In this document: piece by piece, positions 27,188 to 37,544 of the stretch
Layout: each line of letters opens with the position of its first letter
Position numbering within the stretch: the first letter of the stretch is position 1
Source of the DNA: Granulicella aggregans
GTDB taxonomy: Bacteria; Acidobacteriota; Terriglobia; Terriglobales; Acidobacteriaceae
Direction: 5' to 3'
Length of the DNA: 64,000 nt
NCBI RefSeq assembly: GCF_025685565.1
Contig: NZ_JAGSYE010000001.1
Span: 1,860,001-1,924,000 of the forward strand
Translations under genes and position numbers: made by a program
Notes under the pieces: generated by a model
The model's input: the letters and a program-made list of their open reading frames with translations, nothing else
What the model was told of the DNA's origin: nothing
Databases searched by the model: none

Positions 27188-27437
27188 ATGGGGTCCTTTC
27201 AAAGGTACAGTGCTGGCCGAGGCGAAGTGCCTGCGTGGAAGTAAAAGAGAGTAACCTGAGGCAGCGAGGGACAGCGTGCATCCAGTAGTGCGAAGCATTG
27301 GCAAGGTGTTGCGGCTGGTCGGGATCTCGAGCCCTGAAGACTCCGAGGTAAAGAAGACCTCTGCGGCTGATCCTCCCTCCTGGAAGACAGCGAAGCCGCC
27401 TGCCGAAGAGACGAAGCCGAACAAGTGAGGGCCACCA

Positions 27438-28061
27438 CTATTTACCCGTCCAGTTCGGACCGATGAAGGCCCGCAGCGTCTCGCGGGTGGCCCATGGCGA
27501 GGAGCCTGCATACTTGATGATCCAATCGTCGCCCGCGCCAATCTTGACGCGGTCCGGTGTGAACTCCGGCGAGAGAACATTCGCCATCAGCGCATAGCTT
27601 GCGCCGTCATGCAGGCGCAACGCCTTCCAGCAACCTCCGGGCACGGCCACTAGAGGGTGTTCGCCAGCGGCGTAGTTGCGGCCAAGTGTGATCTTCTCCG
27701 TGCGGCCGTCGGGATGGAAGATGAAGTAATCGACGGGGCCGCCTTCGATCAGGATGTGGGTGTCGTCGCCCGCCAGCCAATGCAGGTAGTTGATGGGCCG
27801 CTCGCGCGTGAGCATGTAGTAGACCTGGCTCTGTACGGCGACCTTTTTCCCGTCTACATCGGTCGTCAATGCAGAGCTTCCTATCAAGCCGAGATAACCG
27901 GACTCCTTCGGCAGAACACTTAGTTTCAGGGTGCGGATGATCTCCGCCGCCCGCGCATCGCTCGTCTGCGCCGCGCACACAGAAGCCGTGCCAGCACAGA
28001 GACAAACCGCCGCCGATGAGATGGCCACAGCCGACAGGAGAGCGCGATAGGAAATCTTCAT
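27438..28061 (-). CDS. Exported cupin (DUF985 type)
   Basis: 207 residues. A signal peptide (AVAISSAAVCLCAGTASVCAAQ) precedes the domain. The cupin core is clear: SQVYYMLTRERPINYLHWL, HILIEGGPVDYFIFHPDG, GEHPLVAVPGGCWKALRL and PEFTPDRVKIG, matching DUF985 order. DUF985 proteins are usually cytoplasmic; this one is exported. Activity unknown. It is 25 bases downstream... on the upstream side of nothing else in its direction; treZ ends just before it, so it is the next gene along the strand axis but has its own start. Confidence 0.82.
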   Translation of the reverse strand: MKISYRALLSAVAISSAAVCLCAGTASVCAAQTSDARAAEIIRTLKLSVLPKESGYLGLIGSSALTTDVDGKKVAVQSQVYYMLTRERPINYLHWLAGDDTHILIEGGPVDYFIFHPDGRTEKITLGRNYAAGEHPLVAVPGGCWKALRLHDGASYALMANVLSPEFTPDRVKIGAGDDWIIKYAGSSPWATRETLRAFIGPNWTGK

Positions 28062-28085
28062 GGCTAAAGGGTATCGCGACGCGGT

Positions 28086-29852
28086 CTATTCAGGCGGCTG
28101 TTCTGAGCAGAGGATAGCGAAGGTGTTGGGAGGAAGCGTCACCTTCGCGTTGTTGATAGCAATCTCGTTCTTCGATTGCGCGAGGAGGTAGTAGCCTTCG
28201 GGCACGTCAAATTGCGCGTCCTTCAATCCGAGATTCGTCAGTACCTTTGCCTTGCCGCGTTCCATTACCAGCCACTTTTCGTCAGGCTCGAACAAGATCT
28301 CCGTATGAGCGGTATCGCCATCGTTCAGTGAAGGCGAGGCGCGGCGGATGTGGATGAGCTTCGTGAACCATGCCAACATCTCTGCGTGATAGCCCTCGTG
28401 GACCTCGTCCCAGTTGAGCTTCGAACGCTGGAAGGTCTCGGGATTCTCCGGGTCGGGGATCGCGTTCTCTTCCCATCCGAAGGCGGCGAACTCTTTCTTG
28501 CGGCCGGCGGAGACGAGCTTCGCCATCTCAGCGTCATCGTGATCGGCAAAGTACTGGAAGGGCGTTGTAGCAGCGAACTCCTCGCCTTGAAAGATCATGG
28601 GGATAAAGGGTGAGGTGAGGACGATGCCTGCTGCGACCTTGGCCTTGTCGAGACCTACGATGTGTTCCAGCCGGTCGCCGGTGGCGCGGTTTCCGATCTG
28701 GTCGTGGTTCTGGATGAAGCCGATGAAGTGATGGGCCGAGAGACCCACGACCGGCCTTCCGTGGATGCGCTTCCGATACTTTGAATACACGCCGTCGTAT
28801 ACGAAGATGTCCTTCAGCGACTTCACAAGCTTGTCCAGCGATCCGAAGTCGTCGTAGTAGCCCTTGCCGCCCGCCTCGCAGTGCAGGATGGTGAAGAGCG
28901 CATGATGGAAGTCGTCGCTCCACTGCGCATCCATGCCATAGCCTCGTGCCTCGCGTGGGGTGACGATGCGTGGATCGTTGAGGTCACTCTCTGCGATCAG
29001 GACGAGCCGGCGGCCGAGTGTCGCGCTCTCGACGTCGACCTCGGCCGATAGCTGCTCCATGAAGTGGAGCGCCGAGCGGTCCATGAACTCATGGACGGCG
29101 TCGAGCCGGAGGCCGTCGAAGTGGAAGTCACGCATCCACATCAGGGCGTTGTCGCAGAAGAAGCGGCGTACTTCGTCGCTGCCTGCCTCTTCAAAGTTGA
29201 TCGCATCGCCCCAGGGCGTGACGTGCTTGTTGGTCACGTAGGGCCCGTACTTTCCCGTATAGTTGCCGACCGGGCCGAAGTGGTTGTAGACGACATCGAG
29301 CAGGACGGCGAGACCGCTGTTGTGGCAGGCATCGACGAAGCGCTTCAAGGCGTCCGGGCCACCGTAGTTCTCGGTCACGGCGAAGAGAGCGACACCATCG
29401 TAGCCCCAGCCGCGGTCTCCTGCGAAGGATGCGACGGGCATCACCTCGATGTGAGTGACGCCGAGCGCCTGCAGTTCGTGCAGCTTGGTGATGGCGGAGT
29501 CGAAGGTGCCTTCCTTGGTGAAGGTGCCGATGTGCATTTCATAGATGACCGCACCGGTAAGCGGCGGTCCCTGCCAGGTATGGTCGCGCCATTGGAAGGC
29601 TTTTTGATCGTAGATCCGGGAGAGGCCGTGGACACCGTTGGGCTGCCACTTGCTCCGCGGGTCGGGCCACGCTTGCGTCTCATCGTCAAGCACGAAGCCA
29701 TAGTCGTCGCCAGGGCCGCAGGCGTCCACCGTTACGTGCCAGAATCCACGCTCGTCCGGTCCCTGCATGGGAACAAGGCGTGCTGTCTCGCCTGAGCCCA
29801 TCTGGACGGATACTTTTTTCGGGCGCGGAGCCCAAAGCTTGAACTCGTGCAT
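28086..29852 (-). CDS. treZ: Malto-oligosyltrehalose trehalohydrolase
   Basis: 588 residues. It releases trehalose from maltooligosyl-trehalose made by TreY. An N-terminal E-set domain (MHEFKLWAPRPKKVSVQM) leads to the GH13 barrel: nucleophile Asp in FDGLRLDAVHEF, acid Glu in VLIAESDLND, transition-state Asp in FIQNHDQIGNR. The C-terminal domain is complete. The start lies 2 bases after the treY stop, so the two are co-translated. Confidence 0.96.
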   Translation of the reverse strand: MHEFKLWAPRPKKVSVQMGSGETARLVPMQGPDERGFWHVTVDACGPGDDYGFVLDDETQAWPDPRSKWQPNGVHGLSRIYDQKAFQWRDHTWQGPPLTGAVIYEMHIGTFTKEGTFDSAITKLHELQALGVTHIEVMPVASFAGDRGWGYDGVALFAVTENYGGPDALKRFVDACHNSGLAVLLDVVYNHFGPVGNYTGKYGPYVTNKHVTPWGDAINFEEAGSDEVRRFFCDNALMWMRDFHFDGLRLDAVHEFMDRSALHFMEQLSAEVDVESATLGRRLVLIAESDLNDPRIVTPREARGYGMDAQWSDDFHHALFTILHCEAGGKGYYDDFGSLDKLVKSLKDIFVYDGVYSKYRKRIHGRPVVGLSAHHFIGFIQNHDQIGNRATGDRLEHIVGLDKAKVAAGIVLTSPFIPMIFQGEEFAATTPFQYFADHDDAEMAKLVSAGRKKEFAAFGWEENAIPDPENPETFQRSKLNWDEVHEGYHAEMLAWFTKLIHIRRASPSLNDGDTAHTEILFEPDEKWLVMERGKAKVLTNLGLKDAQFDVPEGYYLLAQSKNEIAINNAKVTLPPNTFAILCSEQPPE

Positions 29853-29854
29853 GC

Positions 29855-32518
29855 TTATTCTTCCTCTTTGGTGAGAAGGGCGACGGGGAACTCTGCAAGA
29901 AGCTTCGACAGCAGATGCGATCCGCCGAGCAGAGGCTCGTCGGTGAGGTGATTGTGCCAGCGTCCCTCGGGAAGCACGATCTTCGTGTCTGCCCAGTCGT
30001 TATTCAGGCTCATCGTCCACCGCGGAACGATGGTTGCTATGGAGTCTCCGCGCAGGAAGGCAACGGCGTGCTCTGCCTTCCTGCCGGTCGCGAGGATCGG
30101 GGTGTAAGCGGCAGTCTCGCCAAACCGCTCCGGATGCCGGCGGCGCAGGGTGAGCCCACGATGGATGGTCCAGAGCTTGGGCAGGCCTTCATCGATACGC
30201 TGCATGATCTGTTCAAGGCTGGCGACGTGAACTTCTTTGAGAAGACGGCGGCGAAGATCGTAGTTGACGGGGCGGCGGTTGTCGGGATCGACGAGGCTGA
30301 GGTCCCATAGCTCCGTGCCCTGATACTGGTCGGGAACGCCGGGGGATGTCAGCTTCAGCAGCGTCTGAGAGAGTGAGTTCATCCATCCTGCGCGCTTGAT
30401 GCCTTCTACGAAGGTCTCCATCTCGGCGACGAAGCCCTTATCGGAGAGCGTGCCCTCGATGAAGGTGTTGACCGCGTCTTCGTAGTCCTTGTTGTTCGCG
30501 ACCCAAGTGGTCTGCTCCTTGGCCTCGCGCATCGCCTTCTGCATATAGGCCTTCATGCGGTCAGGCGTGATGGGCCATGCCGCGATCAGCGTCTGGTAGT
30601 AGAAGTATTCCGTGCCCTTATCGAGAAACTTTGCGCGATAACGCGCGGTGTTCTCCGACCAGCGATAGATGGCATCGGCGAAGGCATCCGGTATCTCCGA
30701 GAGCACGGCCATGCGGGCGCGGACATCTTCGCTGCGCTTGGTGTCGTGGGTAGAGAGCGTGGTCATGGTCAGCGGATGGGTCGCCTGCATCTTCGTGTTG
30801 TAGGCGTGGAACTCCTCGATGGTCGAGCCCCCGTTTTTTTGGGATGAGGCCGAGGGATCTGCACCGACCTCGTTCATCGCGGTCAGCCGGTTGTAGCAGT
30901 AGAAGGCAGTGTCCTCGACGCCCTTCGCCATCACCGGCCCGGTGAACTGTTGGAAGCGGAGCACGAACTCGCTCTCTTCCTTGCCGGTCACCTGCATGGT
31001 GAGCACGTCGCGGAGGAAGTCGAAGAGGCCGCCATCGATGTCGCTTCGATTGGCCTTGGCGCACTCTGTGGCCGCGGTGATGATCTCGCGATCTTCCGTG
31101 GTCATCTCGTTGCGCGACGGCACGACGTAGGTGCGATAGACCTGGAAGCAGGCTGCAACCTCGCGGATGGCGCGGCGAATCTCCGCGCGGGTAAAGTCGC
31201 GCTGGTTGCGGTTGGTCTCGCAGATGTTGACGAAGATGGAGGTGAGGCGGTTCACGTCACTGCCCAGGGCCTCCTGGGTGACGGCCAGCTTTTTGTCGTG
31301 GGCGATGGCGTGGAAGTCGGTCGAGCGGTCGGTGAACTCGGCGTAGATCGTCGTCAGTTCGGCCACACCTTCGGGCTTCACCAGCAGGTTCAGCGCGACG
31401 TTTAGGAAGTCGTAGCCGCTGGTGCCGTCGACGGGCCACTCCTGGCGAAGGAACTCGCCGGGCTCCAGGATCTTCTCGCCTACGATCCAAGCATCGGGCG
31501 CGGCGGTACGAAGACGGCGGAAGTATTCGAGCGGGTCGCGGAGGCCGTCAGGATGGTCGACGCGAACTCCATCGAGCACGCCTTCCTTCAGCCATTCCAG
31601 CACCAACGCGTGGGTCTCTTCGAAGACGTGTTCGCGCTCGATGCGCAGGCCGATCAGGGTGTTGACGTCGAAGAAGCGGCGATAGCCGAGTTGCTGGTCG
31701 GCTGTCTTCCAGTAGGACAGCCGATAGTTCTGCTGGCTGAGGAAGTCGTCGAGGGCATCCTGGTTCGCGTTCAGTTCGGTGACAGCGCGTTCGATTGCCT
31801 CGCAGGCGGCGGGCTCCTCCACACAGAGGCGTCCAAGCATGCTGTTAAGCACGGTCTTGTCGCGATGCCGCGTCAGGATGAGGCGGCGATCCCAGTATTC
31901 GGGCACGGGAAGTCGGCCATACGAGGCGGCTAGAAAGCTGAGGACGTCGGACTTTGCGTACTCCGCGGCGCGGGGCAGGATGGCGGTCAGCGAGAGGGGC
32001 GAGGCAGGGAACTCCTGCTCCGCTGCGCAGACCAGGAAGCGGCTGCCGCTGCGAGAGACCTTGATGCCGCCCGATTGCAGAACGCGCCCGTACTGGTCTC
32101 TAAGAATCGGCACCAGAACCTTATCGCGAAGGCGTTCTTCCTGCGGCTGCCAGTCGATGTCAAAGAAGGAGGCGTACCGGCTCGAAGGGCCGTTCTCCAG
32201 AACGTCCCACCAATAGTGATTCTCTCGGCCAAGCGACATATGGTTGGGAACGATGTCGAGGACTTGCCCCAACTGCACCTCGCCGAGCTTCTCGCAGAAG
32301 CGCTTGTGCGCGGATGCTCCGCCGAGTTCCTCATTCACACGGCGATGGTCGACCACGTCGTAGCCATGTGTGCTTCCGGGGGCAGCCTGCAGGTAAGGCG
32401 AGCTATAGACATGCGAGACGCCGAGTTCGCGCAGGTAATCCGCGATGGATGCAGCGTTATCGAAGCTGAAGTCTTTGTGAAGCTGCAGCCGGTATGTCGA
32501 TTGGGGAGTACGGGACAT
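29855..32518 (-). CDS. treY: Malto-oligosyltrehalose synthase
   Basis: 887 residues, the usual large size. It turns the reducing end of maltodextrin into a trehalose unit. MSRTPQSTYRLQLHKDF and YLRELGVSHVYSSPYLQA are the family opening; VLDIVPNHMSL, DGVRVDHPDGLRDP and the late LTSPGVPDQYQGTELWDLSLVDPDNRRPV are hallmark blocks. First in the treYZ pair. A poly-G/C run at about 30832 (GGGATGAG after TTTTTT) does not break the frame. Confidence 0.96.
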   Translation of the reverse strand: MSRTPQSTYRLQLHKDFSFDNAASIADYLRELGVSHVYSSPYLQAAPGSTHGYDVVDHRRVNEELGGASAHKRFCEKLGEVQLGQVLDIVPNHMSLGRENHYWWDVLENGPSSRYASFFDIDWQPQEERLRDKVLVPILRDQYGRVLQSGGIKVSRSGSRFLVCAAEQEFPASPLSLTAILPRAAEYAKSDVLSFLAASYGRLPVPEYWDRRLILTRHRDKTVLNSMLGRLCVEEPAACEAIERAVTELNANQDALDDFLSQQNYRLSYWKTADQQLGYRRFFDVNTLIGLRIEREHVFEETHALVLEWLKEGVLDGVRVDHPDGLRDPLEYFRRLRTAAPDAWIVGEKILEPGEFLRQEWPVDGTSGYDFLNVALNLLVKPEGVAELTTIYAEFTDRSTDFHAIAHDKKLAVTQEALGSDVNRLTSIFVNICETNRNQRDFTRAEIRRAIREVAACFQVYRTYVVPSRNEMTTEDREIITAATECAKANRSDIDGGLFDFLRDVLTMQVTGKEESEFVLRFQQFTGPVMAKGVEDTAFYCYNRLTAMNEVGADPSASSQKNGGSTIEEFHAYNTKMQATHPLTMTTLSTHDTKRSEDVRARMAVLSEIPDAFADAIYRWSENTARYRAKFLDKGTEYFYYQTLIAAWPITPDRMKAYMQKAMREAKEQTTWVANNKDYEDAVNTFIEGTLSDKGFVAEMETFVEGIKRAGWMNSLSQTLLKLTSPGVPDQYQGTELWDLSLVDPDNRRPVNYDLRRRLLKEVHVASLEQIMQRIDEGLPKLWTIHRGLTLRRRHPERFGETAAYTPILATGRKAEHAVAFLRGDSIATIVPRWTMSLNNDWADTKIVLPEGRWHNHLTDEPLLGGSHLLSKLLAEFPVALLTKEEE

Positions 32519-32673
32519 AATCTCACGCCTGAAGAGCAGGAAATGTTGATAGTGCGGGCATTTGCAAGCAGGATAGACGTTTAGACCGACGGCAGACGCA
32601 CATCTGGCCCAGAGTTAATGTAAGAAGCTCAAACGCCGTTGGAGGTTGCATTCGCTTCGCAATGCCGGGAGGA

Positions 32674-34548
32674 CTAGGATCGTTCGCCGGGGCTATTGGT
32701 CATCGCCGGGCTCCACTGCCCGGAGAGGGTAAACGCTGCGTGAATCTGTGCGATATGCGACAAAGCCTGGGGGAAGTTGCCGACCATTCTTTTTGCACGT
32801 GGATCGTACTCCTCTGAGAGCAGCCCGACATCGTTATTCAGTTTGAGCAGGCGTTCGAAGAGCTTTCTCGCCTCGTCTTTGCGACCGATGAGATAGAGGC
32901 TTGTGACCATCCAGTAGCTGCATGCGAGGAATGACCCCTCGCTGCCTGGAAGTCCATCCACCGACTTCTCCGTTTTGTATCGGAGGATGAACCCATCTTC
33001 CGTCAGCTCTCTTCCGATCGCATCGACGGTGCCGATGATTCTTGGATCGTCGGACGGTAGAAAGCCGACCATACCGATGCGCAGGCAGGAGGCATCTAGT
33101 TGCGTGGAACCGTAGGACTGAACGAAGCTGTTGAGCTTCTTGTTGAAGCCCTTTTTGATGACTTCGGCGTGAATCTCCGCGCGAACCTTCTTCCATCGCG
33201 GCAGGTCGGCGGCGTGGCCGTAACGGTCGACGGTCTCGATCGCGCGATCGACTGCGACCCAGGCCATTACCTTCGAGTGCACAAAGTGGCGGCGCGGCCC
33301 GCGGACCTCCCATATGCCTTCATCGGGCTGCTGCCAGACGTCGCATAGGTGATTGACGAGAGCAGCCTGTAGAGCACTCGAAGAGACACGAAGATCGTCA
33401 TCGGCCTGCGGCGTGCGGGCAAGCGCGGCGGCGACTTCGCCGAATACATCGAGCTGAAACTGGCCGACCGCGCCGTTGCCGATGTTGACTGGCTTGGAGT
33501 TCTCATAACCCGGCAGCCAATCGGCCTGCCACTCCTTCAACTCGCGTTCGCCGCATATGCCGTAGATGGTCTGCACCTGTGCGGGATCGCCGGCGACGGC
33601 GCGCAGCAGCCATTTGCGCCACTCGATAGCCTCGTCACGGTAGCCGGCAAGCATCAGGACCAGAAGGGTGAAGGAGGTATCGCGCAGCCAGCAGTAACGA
33701 TAGTCCCAGTTGCGAACACCGCCAAGGCTCTCGGGCAGCGACGTTGTCACTGCGGCGACGATGCCGCCGGAGGGACGGTAGGTCATCGCCTTCAGCGTCA
33801 TCAGCGACCTCTTCACGGCGAGGGGATGATCGCCCTTGTAGGTGCACTGTGCCATCCAATTCTTCCAGTAGCGCAGTGTGCTGGCGAGGTTCTTCTCTAC
33901 ATTGAGCGGCCTCGGAACATTACCCAGGGAAGAACTATAGGTCAACGTAAAGGAGACGGTCTCGCCTTCCTTGACCGTGAATTCGCCCACGGTTGAAAGG
34001 TCCCTTCCCCTCAGGTGAATCTCGCCGTTACCTTCATGGCGGCCGCGGACCACGACCATGTCCGGGCCGGCGACTGCGCGCAGCTCGTGATCTTTGCGGG
34101 TCACCCAAGGCACGGTGCGGCCGTAGTCGAACCGAAGCGCGAGCGTCGTCTCCATCTTCACCTTGCCGCGCAGGCCACGCACGATCCGGATGACGTTGGA
34201 GTCTTCGCCTCGCGCGGGCATGAAGTCGATCAGCTTGACGGCCCCGGAACGGGTTTCGAAGGTGGTCTCGAGCACCATCGTCGGCCCGGCGTAGGTCCGA
34301 TGAGTCGAGAGGATCGTGGCTGAGGGCGCAATCTTCCAGTAGCCGTGGTCGGCTGTGCCTAACAAAGCGGCGAAACATGCGGCCGATGAGAAGGTAGGTA
34401 GGCATAGCCAGTCGATGGATCCCGCCTTCGAGACCAGGGCCGCCGTCTCGCAGTCGCCGATGATGGCGTAGTCTTCAATGCGGGATCCGTGCAGCGGCAG
34501 TTTGCCTTCGGAATGGGAGCTTTTAGGGATGCGTCGTGCTTTCGGCAA
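32674..34548 (-). CDS. Glycoside hydrolase family 15 protein (glucoamylase / trehalase type)
   Basis: 624 residues with no signal peptide, so cytoplasmic. The start is TTG, supported by GAGGA just upstream. N-terminal beta domain: YAIIGDCETAALVSKAGSIDWLCLPTF. The (alpha/alpha)6 barrel carries GVRNWDYRYCWLRDTSFTL (substrate loop), the acid Glu in GYENSKPVNIGNGA and the base Glu in GLPGSEGSFLACSYWMV. Close bacterial relatives include glucoamylases, trehalases and glucodextranases; the neighbours make trehalose or maltodextrin the likely substrate. 155 bases separate it from treY. Confidence 0.9.
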   Translation of the reverse strand: MPKARRIPKSSHSEGKLPLHGSRIEDYAIIGDCETAALVSKAGSIDWLCLPTFSSAACFAALLGTADHGYWKIAPSATILSTHRTYAGPTMVLETTFETRSGAVKLIDFMPARGEDSNVIRIVRGLRGKVKMETTLALRFDYGRTVPWVTRKDHELRAVAGPDMVVVRGRHEGNGEIHLRGRDLSTVGEFTVKEGETVSFTLTYSSSLGNVPRPLNVEKNLASTLRYWKNWMAQCTYKGDHPLAVKRSLMTLKAMTYRPSGGIVAAVTTSLPESLGGVRNWDYRYCWLRDTSFTLLVLMLAGYRDEAIEWRKWLLRAVAGDPAQVQTIYGICGERELKEWQADWLPGYENSKPVNIGNGAVGQFQLDVFGEVAAALARTPQADDDLRVSSSALQAALVNHLCDVWQQPDEGIWEVRGPRRHFVHSKVMAWVAVDRAIETVDRYGHAADLPRWKKVRAEIHAEVIKKGFNKKLNSFVQSYGSTQLDASCLRIGMVGFLPSDDPRIIGTVDAIGRELTEDGFILRYKTEKSVDGLPGSEGSFLACSYWMVTSLYLIGRKDEARKLFERLLKLNNDVGLLSEEYDPRAKRMVGNFPQALSHIAQIHAAFTLSGQWSPAMTNSPGERS

Positions 34549-34788
34549 GATTTCCTCGTTCAGAATCGTTCGGCGGGCGGTAATCGGGCGGCCTGTTCAG
34601 TCAGCAACCGGTTGGCGCGAATATGGCATCTCTAAAACGAGATACCGGTTCTTCCGTAGTTTGATGCAAACGGAGTGGCAGTCTCGAATACGGGATTTGA
34701 AGTCACGAAAAAGTAAGCTGCCCCGAAGTGAATGGAGCGAAGAGGCTCATAACCCAGTTGCACGCCCCCAGGCACTAAGGCATATCTG

Positions 34789-36843
<2,055 letters not shown>

Positions 36844-36849
36844 ATTGCC

Positions 36850-37167
36850 TTACTTCGCTGAAGCTGATTTCGCTGCCTCCAGCATCTCGCGCCGGAGGAT
36901 GGCGTTGATACGCGACTGATAGCCTTTGCCTTGGGCTTTGAGCCAATCCAGGACGTCCGCGTCGACGCGTGCTGTGATCTGGCGCTTTACGGGGCGGTAG
37001 AAGTGGCCGCGTTCAGCGGTGCGCCACTGCTCTTCGGTCATCTCGGGGGCATCCGTGGTGTCGATCTCGGTGTCAGGACGCGCTGCGAGTGCCTTGAGGT
37101 TCTGGCGCTGGGCCTCGGTGAGCGGCGGCATCGAGTTCAGTTCAAATCGAACGATCTTCGTCTTCAT
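36850..37167 (-). CDS. brnA: BrnA-type antitoxin
   Basis: 105 residues. The C-terminal half PVKRQITARVDADVLDWLKAQGKGYQSRINAILRREML is a ribbon-helix-helix domain that both binds DNA and neutralises BrnT in this family. It overlaps the 3' end of the toxin remnant by 26 bases, the usual order (toxin first). It is intact although its toxin is not. It lies on the opposite strand between glgE and treS. Confidence 0.85.
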   Translation of the reverse strand: MKTKIVRFELNSMPPLTEAQRQNLKALAARPDTEIDTTDAPEMTEEQWRTAERGHFYRPVKRQITARVDADVLDWLKAQGKGYQSRINAILRREMLEAAKSASAK

Positions 37168-37443
37168 AGCGTCTCCTCTCTTTCGAGTTTGCAGCCCGTG
37201 CCAAGATGATACGGATTACCTCAATGAAGCCGTCGTCCTCTTCCTCCCGGATCGTATGGACGACCATAAGCAGAATCAGGCCAGCGACGATTCTGAAGGT
37301 CTGCCAGCGTTCCTCTCCGTCCACGATTCGCTCTTTGACCGAGAAGCAAAGCGGGTCGAGAAATGACTGTATGGCTTCCTCGAAGCTGAGGCCATGCTTC
37401 CGTTGATTCGCGGCGTTTTGGCTTCATCTTACTCAAATCGAAC
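37142..37443 (-). pseudogene. BrnT-type toxin, disrupted at its N-terminus
   Basis: Most of a BrnT ribonuclease is readable: KHGLSFEEAIQSFLDPLCFS, VKERIVDGEERWQTFRIVA, VVHTIREEEDDGFIEVIRII, ARAANSKERRRYE. Near the start, the residues that should be FEWDEAKN read F-E-stop-D-E-A-K, with TAA at 37429-37431 in place of Trp, and then one base is missing in an AAAA run (37416-37419). No start codon precedes KHGLSF in its frame; the first is a GTG at 37324. A full-length toxin is therefore not made. Confidence 0.78.
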
Positions 37444-37544
37444 GCCAGTTACGAGTTCTCTTGTAATTACAAATTTGCAAGTATTCAACGATCGCGTTTG
37501 CGGTTGTTCCGCTAAGCGCATCTTATGGACTTTGGAGTGTGTAC

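Noticed and set aside
27276..27428. Possible 50-residue plus-strand gene (VHPVVRSIGKVLRLVG start, Lys/Pro-rich end)
   Set aside because: GTG start with a poor ribosome binding site, no recognisable domain, and located between two minus-strand genes; kept only as a weak possibility.
26021..27580. Long version of the DUF481 protein starting at 27580
   Set aside because: The added 131 residues look non-coding and precede a clear ribosome binding site, ATG and signal peptide at 27187.
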